Position numbers and translations under genes: made by a program. The notes beneath the pieces are model-generated. The model saw nothing but the letters and a program-made list of their open reading frames with translations. It had not been told where the DNA came from and searched no databases. Of a DNA stretch of 64,000 bases, positions 57,113 to 64,000 are shown in pieces (within the stretch, counting starts at the first letter, position 1; every line of letters begins with the position of its first letter). Source of the stretch: Treponema sp. (GTDB taxonomy: Bacteria; Spirochaetota; Spirochaetia; Treponematales; Breznakiellaceae). Location: positions 1-64,000 of the forward strand of contig WRMC01000003.1 in the NCBI GenBank assembly GCA_009777335.1. The letters are read 5' to 3'.

Positions 57113-59395
57113 CTAATAGGTCAAGGTAAAGCCGAACTGGGGATTCCTAAAGGGGACCCCTCGAACGGCAGTGACTATCCCAAGGAACTGGTTCGCCACC
57201 GAGTAGTGGCCGCTAAAGAGGATGATCTCGTCCAGGGTGATATTGGGCAGGAAGCCCACCGGGGTAGTCCCCGACAGGGACCGCCCGTAGTTGATCCAGG
57301 CCGCCAGGTGCACCAGGTTGGGGTTGGTCATGCTGACCCCTCCGCTCAGGGTGGTTCTGTAGCGGTTACTAACGCTTACCCTAAGGACCCCGTAGTGGGA
57401 TCCCACCACATTCCCCCGGCCATGGGCCCCCACCGGAAGGCTGGCTATATAGGCCGCCGCTCCAGGTGAACCGGTTATTGCCCCCCCATGGAGCCAGTCG
57501 ATCTGGACTATATCGGGGATCTCCACCGGGAGCCTGCTCTGGGACCAGACCAGGTTCTTGTTGGTGGCATTATGGGGAAGGATCTCGATAAGGAAATCCT
57601 GGTACTGAACATCTGTAGCCGTTGTGTTGGCAGTCCGGGTCACGGTCTGAACCTGATTTGATTGGGAAACCTGCCAGGTTCCAGTACTGCCCAAGCCACT
57701 CCTCCGGGCTATGATCCGGACCGATTCCACGGGGACAAAGACGCCCCCGGGGCCCCCGGAACAGTTACATGTAGTACAGGTACAGGTCCCGCCATTACTG
57801 CAGTTACAGGTGGTGGAGCCCGGGCAGGTACAGCTTCCGGTGCAGGTGCAGGTGCCGCCATTGCTGCAGTCACAGGTCCCCGGGCCGGGGCAGGTACAGG
57901 TGCCCGTACAGGTACAGGTCCCGCCGCTGCCGCAGGAGCAAGACCCCGGACAGGTGCCGCCGCCGCAATTACTGCAGGTACATTCCCCGGTGATGGTACA
58001 GCCGCAGGATCCCTCGCATCCGCAGTCACATTCGGGGGGAGTAATGACCTGACCGTTCTCTATGGCCCACTTAATGTCCGCATCGGTAATGATGAGATCA
58101 ATTGTGTCCCCTAATATAAAGTTCCGGCCAAAGTAGCGGACTATGACAAAGCCCCGGCCGTTATCATGGCGCATGTCCCTCACATAGACATCCAGGGTAT
58201 AGGGGGCGAAGTTTTCTATCATGAAGGCGCCCCCCGCCGCATCGGCGGTGCTTCTAAAGATTGCTCTTTTGGCATCCCTGGTCCAGGAAATGCCGCCCCC
58301 GCCTATGACCCCGCTGAGGATAAAGTCATCGGAGGGGATAAAGGACACGGGGACCGTGGCTCCCACCGGCGGGACGGGGTTATAGTCCCTGCTGGCCGCA
58401 ACGGCGTAGATATAGGTATTGGGCACCGCCGAGTTAAGCATCCGGACATGGACCGCCGTTGTATCCCCATGGCGGGAATCTTCGGGGTCCCTGTTTGGCG
58501 GCGGCCAGCTGCTCCCCGGCCGGGTTTCAAAACCCCCGCTGGTGTTTTTATAGAAGTAGAGGTAGTGATCCCGGGAGGCCTGAGGGTCATTGGAGTTGAC
58601 CACCGTAATGGTACTGACCGAACTCATCTGGTTGCCATTGACCGTATAGTTTACCCTGGCCATCCACTGACCGTGGCCCAAAGCTATGGCCAGGTTGTCG
58701 TTCATGGTGATGGGCCCCATGGCGTAGTTCCGGGAGCTATTGGTCAGGTTGACAAAGTAGATGCTGTCTATGTTCTGGGAACTGGAGGTATTGGCCACGA
58801 TGAAGGTAGAGAGCCTTCCGGCATTCCGGGCCGGGATGTCCGGCGGGGTCGAACCTTCGCCCTCGAAGGGGTCGTCCAGGGGGGTCCCCGTATCGTTGGG
58901 GTCCGGGTCCACCGGCTCATGGGGGCTTATGATCACCGACCCGTCCCGGTGGCGGTAGATCCATATATTGTAAATTTCCCGGGGAAGGACCGCATTGACC
59001 GACACGGTCCCCGTGCCGTTGGAGCCGTCCCTAACCCGGTAATCAATGGTTACCTGATAGGTGATATCCGTGGGGGGAAGGTACTGGGCCCTTCGCTCCA
59101 GGGCCCTGGGACGGCCCGTAAAGGACCACCAGGGTATGGGGTCCGTGACCCCCGGGTTGTGGTCCTTCCATATATCTTCGATATAGGTGATATGGACATT
59201 GGTGACATCCACGGTCCTGGACAGGTTGTTGATCATGAGGACCGCACTGGTAATGTCGGTGAGGGTAAAGTGGCCTTCCATGCGAAGGGCCCCGTCAGGG
59301 GCCAGCAAGCTTATGGGGTCTAAACAGGCAGACAGGCCAAAGAGGAGGCCCAGGACCAAAAGGACCAGGGCCAGGCGATGTACGCTAGGTTTCAT
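57113..59395 (-). CDS. Surface lipoprotein, family member 2, with CxC array
   Basis: 760 aa from ATG 59395 (GGAGGAATTT upstream). Lipobox LSAC followed by LDPISLL. The N-terminal ~290 residues match members 1 and 3. Residues about 454-545 are a dense cysteine array with repeated CTC, CxC and TCxC units, reminiscent of metal-binding or disulfide-rich stalks. A C-terminal beta-rich domain follows (ARRSGLGSTGTWQVSQ). The middle region DNA is repetitive, which invites recombination. Confidence 0.8.
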   Translation of the reverse strand: MKPSVHRLALVLLVLGLLFGLSACLDPISLLAPDGALRMEGHFTLTDITSAVLMINNLSRTVDVTNVHITYIEDIWKDHNPGVTDPIPWWSFTGRPRALERRAQYLPPTDITYQVTIDYRVRDGSNGTGTVSVNAVLPREIYNIWIYRHRDGSVIISPHEPVDPDPNDTGTPLDDPFEGEGSTPPDIPARNAGRLSTFIVANTSSSQNIDSIYFVNLTNSSRNYAMGPITMNDNLAIALGHGQWMARVNYTVNGNQMSSVSTITVVNSNDPQASRDHYLYFYKNTSGGFETRPGSSWPPPNRDPEDSRHGDTTAVHVRMLNSAVPNTYIYAVAASRDYNPVPPVGATVPVSFIPSDDFILSGVIGGGGISWTRDAKRAIFRSTADAAGGAFMIENFAPYTLDVYVRDMRHDNGRGFVIVRYFGRNFILGDTIDLIITDADIKWAIENGQVITPPECDCGCEGSCGCTITGECTCSNCGGGTCPGSCSCGSGGTCTCTGTCTCPGPGTCDCSNGGTCTCTGSCTCPGSTTCNCSNGGTCTCTTCNCSGGPGGVFVPVESVRIIARRSGLGSTGTWQVSQSNQVQTVTRTANTTATDVQYQDFLIEILPHNATNKNLVWSQSRLPVEIPDIVQIDWLHGGAITGSPGAAAYIASLPVGAHGRGNVVGSHYGVLRVSVSNRYRTTLSGGVSMTNPNLVHLAAWINYGRSLSGTTPVGFLPNITLDEIILFSGHYSVANQFLGIVTAVRGVPFRNPQFGFTLTY

Positions 59396-59475
59396 AAATT
59401 CCTCCATGGAAGAGTCCCGCTGCCTCTACTCCCTATCCTCTTGCAGCCTTCGGTGGAAACTCCCCCTTAAGGGTT

Positions 59476-59504
59476 AAAAAACCCGGCAGCCTAAGGCTGC
59501 CGGG
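59476..59504 (-). terminator. Terminator of lipoprotein 3
   Basis: Perfect stem CCCGGCAGCC/GGCTGCCGGG around TAA, followed by six Ts on the minus strand. Confidence 0.9.
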
Positions 59505-59517
59505 TAAGAACTACAAA

Positions 59518-62496
59518 CTAATTCCAGGGTAGGTTAACTACAACCCCGGGCCAGGCCCGATTAATGCCGCTGCTTAGGTTAAGCTTGGCTGCTGCACCGT
59601 AGCCGGCACCCCAGACCCTATCGTTGGCGATATAGTAGACATGCTCCTTACCGCCCCCTATGTCCGTTACTCCTCCGGTGGCACTTACGGAGCGCAGGGT
59701 TACAGAAGCCCCGTAGATGGTCGGGAAGGCCGAGCCCCCGGTCTGACCCCAGGTATAGACCCTGCCGTCTTTAGTCAGGGCTATGGTCCCCACGTAGCGG
59801 GAGTGCATGACATCCACGTTGGTAAGGATGTTTGTAATCACCGTAGCACTGGAGCTAGCGGTAGAGGTGGTTCCCTGCCCCAGGGAGGCCCTGAGGCCCC
59901 AGCCTATGACACTCCCATCTTTTAACAAGGCCTGACCCCAGCCGTTACCGCCAGCAATGTAATCAATCTGGCTGGCATGGGTTTCCAGATTCGCTGCCCT
60001 GGTGGGAGCTCTTTGGATCCTCTGAACCCCGTAGCTGGAGCCAGCGAACCCAAGACCTGAAGCCTCATTATCCCCCCAGACCCAGACCTGATCATCATCG
60101 GTGACCGCAAAGGCCCCTTCGTAGGCGGCCCCTATAAGCCGGGCCGTCCTTGGGGTCGCAGCTGCGCCGCTACCTATGGTACCCAGGTTAACTCTTACCG
60201 GTACGGGGTGGTTCCCGTGGCCCCCGGTGCCAAGCTGGCCATAGAGGTTATGTCCCCAGGTCCAAACCCCGCCTCTTTGATCCAGGGCGATAAAGAAGTT
60301 TTCACCCGCGGCAATTTGTTTTATTTCGACTGGTATCCTGCTAGTTCCTACAACATAGTCAGGGAAGTTAATCCGCCGGGGGTTATTTACGATGCCTGAG
60401 GCACCGACCCCTGCCGAACCGTAGCCATTAAGGCCCCAGCCCCAGAGGCGACCGGAAGAACCTTCCAATGCCACAATGGTGTAGTTACTCCCCGTAACCT
60501 GGGTTATGGTCGGGTTACCGGGTATATTAGCGGGTGCAGGGGGTGCTGTGTTACTCACACTATTGGTAGTAAAATGGCCATTCCCCGTACCATGCTGGCC
60601 AGAGCCCCTAAAGCCCCAGACCCATACCTGACCGTCCCTGAGCGCAAGGCCTGTATCAATCAGGGTGTTCCGGGTAGCCGAGAAGGCACCGGGATCGGAA
60701 GGGGGTATAATGATCGGAGGAGGACAGGGGTTCCCGCCGGTGCAGAAACAGCCGCCCACACAGGTACAGCCAGCTCCGCCGCCGCAGGCAGGAGGAGCGG
60801 GGGGACAGGGCTCGCCGTTGACACAGGCACAGTTACCTAAACAGGTACAGCCAGCTCCGCCGCCGCAATTGGGGGGTGTCGGGCAATTGCCGCCGTCGCC
60901 ACAAGCACAGGTAGCACCACAGGTACAGGTGCTGCCGCAGCCGGGGGGTATGACAGGACAGGAACCGCCGCCGGAACAGGCACAACCGGTGCCGCAGGTG
61001 CAGCTATCACCGCCGCCACAGGGGGGTACCGGACAGGTACTGCCGCCGGAGCAGCCACAAGTTGCGCCGCCGGTGGTACAGGTGCAGTCGGGACCACCTC
61101 CGCAGGCCGGGGGCGGACAGGCCCCACCGCCGGTACAGTTACAGGTGCCGCCGCCTATGGTACAGGTACAGTTGGTACCGCCGCCGCATTCACCCCCCGG
61201 TATGGTACCGGTCACCGAGTCAATAATGATGGGTACAATAGTATCCTTGATCCAAACACTGGGGACCTCATAGGTGAGTTCCCTTTCGTCTCCCGAGCTA
61301 AAGAGTACCGTGATCTTGTAATTCACGTGGGCCTCTATGGGGAAGGCTGAGGTGCCAACTACGTTGACATAACCTGTCTGGCGGCCGTTTATGGGCCGGG
61401 CGGGGACAAAGGGGTTACCCACTGCTCTTTCGCTGTCCAGGAAGAGGGGGGCATAGTCAGCTCCGGATCTGTAATTTTCTATAAGAACCGAAGTAACTGG
61501 GTAATTAGTGTTATTGACGATATAGAGGGCACCTCTACCTTGGGGGTCATCTTCATCTTCAGGGGGAAGGAAGTCTTGGTGATCTTCGTCCCCTGGCGGC
61601 CACCAGGTGGTGATGTCGTAGCTACCCCTATTGGTTTTATAGAACCAGAGATAATGGTTTATGGCTTGGGGATCGTTGGAGGGTACCACCGTTACAGTCC
61701 GGGGACCGATTTGTACGAGGTTATTATCCCTATAACGGACCGTAGTCTGCCAGTTCCCAAAACCCAGGGCTATGGCTAACTCGTCCCGGATGCTTACGGG
61801 GCCCATCTCGTAGGTCCGGCCATCGTTCATGTTCCTAAAACGGACGCTGTCTATGTGCATACTTCGGGTCATGTTGTTGACCACAAAGGTAGAAAGCCTA
61901 TGCTGGTTCCCGGGGGTAATGACCGGGGGGCTCGAACCTTCGCCCTCGAGGGGGTCATCCCCGGGGTCCCCGGTGTCGTTGGGATCCTCCGGGCCATCAG
62001 GCTTTTCAGGAGATATGATCACATTACCGTCTCTATCGCGGTAAATATATAGATTATAGACTGAACCAGGCAGGGGTATAACCGCCGAAACCATAGGGAG
62101 TTCACCCTCGAGCCCCGTCCGCAGCCGGTATTTTACACTGATCTCGTAGGTAATGTCCGTGGGGGGCAGGTACTGGGCCTTCCTGGTCAGGGCCCGGGGC
62201 CTATCGGTAAAGCGCCACCAGGAAGCGGTCGGACTATTAACCCTATCTTGTGAGAAGGCTACAGCCCAATCAACCGCATTGTAGGTGATGTATACCTCGG
62301 TGACATCCACGGTCCGGGAAAGGTTGTTTATAACCAAGACCCCGCTGGTCGCGTCGGTCATGACAAAATTTCCTTCCAACCTGAGGTTTACGTTCCCCAG
62401 CTCACCCAGACTTATGGGGTCCAGACAAGCAGAAAAGGAAACCAAGACGCCTAGAACCATGAGGGATAACGCGAGTTTTCGCAGGTACCGTTTCAT
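59518..62496 (-). CDS. Surface lipoprotein, family member 3, with CxC array and RCC1 repeats
   Basis: 992 aa from ATG 62496 (TGGAGGAGAAC upstream). Signal peptide with FSAC then LDPISL. N-terminal ~290 residues match members 1 and 2. Residues about 436-594 hold a Cys/Gly/Pro array with units like GCTC..CxC..PCPP. Residues ~600-990 are RCC1-type repeats: VWVWGFRGSGQHGTG, LWGWGLNGYGSAG, VWTWGHNLYGQLGTG, VWVWGDNEASGLG, VIGWG, VYTWGQ, VWGAGYG, making a seven-bladed propeller. Probably a surface adhesion or binding protein. Confidence 0.85.
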   Translation of the reverse strand: MKRYLRKLALSLMVLGVLVSFSACLDPISLGELGNVNLRLEGNFVMTDATSGVLVINNLSRTVDVTEVYITYNAVDWAVAFSQDRVNSPTASWWRFTDRPRALTRKAQYLPPTDITYEISVKYRLRTGLEGELPMVSAVIPLPGSVYNLYIYRDRDGNVIISPEKPDGPEDPNDTGDPGDDPLEGEGSSPPVITPGNQHRLSTFVVNNMTRSMHIDSVRFRNMNDGRTYEMGPVSIRDELAIALGFGNWQTTVRYRDNNLVQIGPRTVTVVPSNDPQAINHYLWFYKTNRGSYDITTWWPPGDEDHQDFLPPEDEDDPQGRGALYIVNNTNYPVTSVLIENYRSGADYAPLFLDSERAVGNPFVPARPINGRQTGYVNVVGTSAFPIEAHVNYKITVLFSSGDERELTYEVPSVWIKDTIVPIIIDSVTGTIPGGECGGGTNCTCTIGGGTCNCTGGGACPPPACGGGPDCTCTTGGATCGCSGGSTCPVPPCGGGDSCTCGTGCACSGGGSCPVIPPGCGSTCTCGATCACGDGGNCPTPPNCGGGAGCTCLGNCACVNGEPCPPAPPACGGGAGCTCVGGCFCTGGNPCPPPIIIPPSDPGAFSATRNTLIDTGLALRDGQVWVWGFRGSGQHGTGNGHFTTNSVSNTAPPAPANIPGNPTITQVTGSNYTIVALEGSSGRLWGWGLNGYGSAGVGASGIVNNPRRINFPDYVVGTSRIPVEIKQIAAGENFFIALDQRGGVWTWGHNLYGQLGTGGHGNHPVPVRVNLGTIGSGAAATPRTARLIGAAYEGAFAVTDDDQVWVWGDNEASGLGFAGSSYGVQRIQRAPTRAANLETHASQIDYIAGGNGWGQALLKDGSVIGWGLRASLGQGTTSTASSSATVITNILTNVDVMHSRYVGTIALTKDGRVYTWGQTGGSAFPTIYGASVTLRSVSATGGVTDIGGGKEHVYYIANDRVWGAGYGAAAKLNLSSGINRAWPGVVVNLPWN

Positions 62497-62586
62497 GTTC
62501 TCCTCCATATCAGCACAAATTATTATGTAAACTATGGCAATCTTTACATAGGGTATCTACTATATATAGACCACTCCCACCTTTAA

Positions 62587-62615
62587 AATATATAGCTTTA
62601 CAGGTCCGATGTCAA
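62587..62615 (-). promoter_or_regulatory. Promoter of lipoprotein 3
   Basis: On the minus strand TTGACA (62610-62615), 17-bp spacer, TATATT (62587-62592). The leader to the start codon is about 85 bases and holds the GTAAAGATT motif shared with lipoprotein 1. Confidence 0.75.
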
Positions 62616-62690
62616 TGTTTTGGCCAAAAAAAACCCCTTTTCTTTAGGGTCATTCTATGCTAGTATCCCCCTCATAAAGGTGGAATGTCT

Positions 62691-63098
62691 ATGGTACAAT
62701 TTTATCTCTTATCGGTAGTTACCTGTGCCCTGGCCGGATACCTCCTCATTTCCGGCGAGGGGGAGGGGATTTTACAGTTTGGGGGCCCGGTCTCTCTAAA
62801 AGATGAAACATTTAAACTAATAGTTGGAATCGCCGGGGCTGCCACGGGTCTTATGAAGCTCCTCTCCCCGGTAGAGGGGAAATGGCCCATCGTAGGGGAC
62901 CTGATCCCCGCGGCGGTGGGCTTTATAGCCGGCTTCATCCTTATTTTCGAGCATTTCCGGAACCGGACGACCCTGGACGAAACGGAGCATACCGAGAAGA
63001 TCGACCGGCTCCTGGTGCGGAACAAGCGGATCATAGGCATCGCGGCCCTGATTACCGCGGTCCTACACTTCCTCTTTCCCGGGGCCCTCTTTCTCTAG
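62691..63098 (+). CDS. Membrane protein, 135 aa
   Basis: ATG 62691 preferred (AAAGGTGG upstream); 62685 is the alternative. Four hydrophobic segments at roughly 4-19, 43-56, 71-88 and 113-132, with a charged loop containing EHTEKIDRLLVRNKR. Divergent from lipoprotein 3 and convergent with the next gene, which it overlaps by 47 bases. Family not recognised. Confidence 0.65.
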   Translation: MVQFYLLSVVTCALAGYLLISGEGEGILQFGGPVSLKDETFKLIVGIAGAATGLMKLLSPVEGKWPIVGDLIPAAVGFIAGFILIFEHFRNRTTLDETEHTEKIDRLLVRNKRIIGIAALITAVLHFLFPGALFL

Positions 63099-64000
63099 GA
63101 CCCAGGGCCAGGCCCAGGGCCAGTTCTATGCTTAGGGCCCTATAGCCCATGCCCCCGTCGTAGCCGTTCTGAAAGACCTGGCCCGCTGTGCCCAGGATAT
63201 GGTTGTCCCGCACAAAGGTCTCACCCCGGAGATCCCATATCTGTCTATAGGAAAGACCCAGGGATAGGTCCAGGCCCCGGGGCAAAAAGAGGCTCAGTTT
63301 TGCTCCAATATCATAAAATTGTCCAAAAACAAAGGTCCCCGTAAAGGTTTTGGGGGGGCTGGTCATAAGGTGGTCATCCCTGTCACTGGCATAGATCAGG
63401 GGGCTATAGGAAAAATGGCCCTCCAGGCCCAGGATGGGGGCGGGCCGGACCAGCAGTTTCCACCCAGGGCTTAGGATAAACCAGTTTTGCATGTACCGGA
63501 TCCCCGGCCCATGGACCTGGATCCGCTCCCAGGGCAGGTACTGGGGGCCAAAATACTCGTATTCTATGTAGCCATCCTCGGCGATCCAGTTAAAATACAT
63601 GGCATGAAGGTCTAAAGAGACCTTAAACGCCAGGTTTTCCCTGAGTAAAAAGGAATAGGCCAGGGAAAGATCCCATAAAACGGCCTGCTGCACAGAGGCA
63701 TCGTGGCGGGAATAATGGCTGAGCCGGTCATGGAGGGGGTTTACCCAGTCCCGGTTCTCGATGGTTCCGCTAAAGGCGGGGATCCCAAAGCGCAGGGCCC
63801 CCCCAAAGCTAAGGCCCCCCTGGCTGTAGGGGTCCAGGGGGCCGTAATCCAGGGCCAGGCCCAGGTAAAAGAGGGGTTTTAAGTCCCAGATAAGCTCACT
63901 GGCAAATTGGCCCTGGCGGCGGTATTTATAGAGGAATTCCTCCCCCTGGCCGTAGATCAGCCCCCCCAGGGGGGAAAGAACCAGGCCCCGGCTGCTTGCG
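63052..64000 (-). CDS. Omptin-like outer-membrane protein (partial, 5' end outside window)
   Basis: The reading frame stays open to the window edge, so the ORF-track start at 63693 is internal. Repeated amphipathic beta strands ending in aromatic residues (SLAYSFLL, GLEGHFSYSPLIY) fit a barrel. IENRDW and DRDDHLM resemble the two catalytic segments of omptins, but the first lacks one of the two Asp. Omptins are outer-membrane proteases. The C-terminal RERGPRERG repeat is odd. Family call moderate. Confidence 0.6.
   Translation of the reverse strand, partial: ASSRGLVLSPLGGLIYGQGEEFLYKYRRQGQFASELIWDLKPLFYLGLALDYGPLDPYSQGGLSFGGALRFGIPAFSGTIENRDWVNPLHDRLSHYSRHDASVQQAVLWDLSLAYSFLLRENLAFKVSLDLHAMYFNWIAEDGYIEYEYFGPQYLPWERIQVHGPGIRYMQNWFILSPGWKLLVRPAPILGLEGHFSYSPLIYASDRDDHLMTSPPKTFTGTFVFGQFYDIGAKLSLFLPRGLDLSLGLSYRQIWDLRGETFVRDNHILGTAGQVFQNGYDGGMGYRALSIELALGLALGPRERGPRERGSVGPR

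Noticed and set aside
58166-59323. 385-aa + strand ORF opposite lipoprotein 2
   Set aside because: Same reason; composition is biased to Gly, His, Pro and Val as expected for antisense of this gene family.
60665-61273. 202-aa Pro/Gln-rich + strand ORF
   Set aside because: Antisense translation of the Cys/Gly repeat array of lipoprotein 3.
1-64000. CRISPR array
   Set aside because: No regularly spaced identical repeats with unique spacers; the repeats seen are short operator-like, homopolymer or coding triplets.

Overview
The first ~54.5 kb is a tailed-phage genome, read as a prophage of siphovirus layout. The last ~9.4 kb is GC-richer chromosomal DNA encoding large surface lipoproteins, a membrane protein and an omptin-like outer-membrane barrel. 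Lipoproteins with spirochaete-style signal peptides, an outer-membrane barrel (so a diderm cell) and a tRNA gene without an encoded CCA together suggest a spirochaete, probably Treponema-like. This host call is inference from sequence style, not from a search. No integrase and no left attachment site lie in the window, so the prophage begins to the left of base 1.

Layout: (1) 1-9.2 kb, early operon 1, behind a consensus sigma70 promoter: a Sak4-like recombination ATPase, SSB, a replication-organiser-like protein, a Gp37/Gp68 (DUF5131) protein, DUF6166 and DUF4326 proteins, many tiny cysteine-rich proteins, and a lytic transglycosylase next to a two-TM protein. (2) 9.25-14.1 kb, early operon 2, behind a near-identical copy of that promoter and leader: a MoxR-type AAA+ ATPase and partner, DUF2958, a second SSB-like protein and a RadC/JAMM protein. 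(3) 14.1-22.3 kb, a regulatory region with 10-bp tandem repeats and an XRE-type regulator, then an AT-rich cargo island: two ParB-like/zinc-knuckle paralogues, a short UDP-sugar-dehydrogenase-like protein, a GT8-like glycosyltransferase with a G13 tract, a SET-domain protein, an orphan DNA methyltransferase, a second glycosyltransferase, a phosphatidylserine decarboxylase, and an IbrA/IbrB-like PAPS-reductase/ParB pair. (4) 22.4-43.2 kb, packaging, head, connector and tail genes in canonical order (small and large terminase, portal, Mu-F-like head protein with a JAMM-like extension, protease/scaffold, decoration, major capsid, connectors, tail tube, chaperone, tape measure, distal tail, glycine-rich adhesin, tail hub). 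(5) 43.2-49.2 kb, a reverse-strand lipoprotein moron and two large modular tail fibres. (6) 49.2-52.3 kb, a lipoate-ligase-like gene, then a lysis cassette: TM/coiled-coil protein, holin-like protein, cysteine-type endolysin candidate and two spanin-like genes in different frames starting 4 nt apart, closed by two tandem terminators. (7) 52.3-54.5 kb, a regulator operon behind a promoter with an embedded palindrome, a leaderless reverse-strand AT-hook protein, a CAU tRNA, and two small reverse-strand membrane proteins. (8) 54.6-64 kb, host: three paralogous lipoproteins on the minus strand (two with CxC arrays, one with RCC1 repeats), a small membrane protein, and an omptin-like gene cut by the window edge.

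How it fits together: the duplicated early promoters and the 14.1-kb repeat region drive replication, recombination and cargo genes. The late genes run as one long + strand series, interrupted by two related promoter-hairpin elements (28.3 and 43.7 kb) that share a 20-base 5' sequence and look like short phage RNAs or attenuators. Two reverse-strand genes with their own leaderless promoters are probably expressed in the lysogen. Several cargo activities (glycosyl transfer with a homopolymer switch, phospholipid synthesis, protein methylation, lipoyl-type ligation) point to alteration of the host envelope or of proteins, but no function here is demonstrated by sequence alone.
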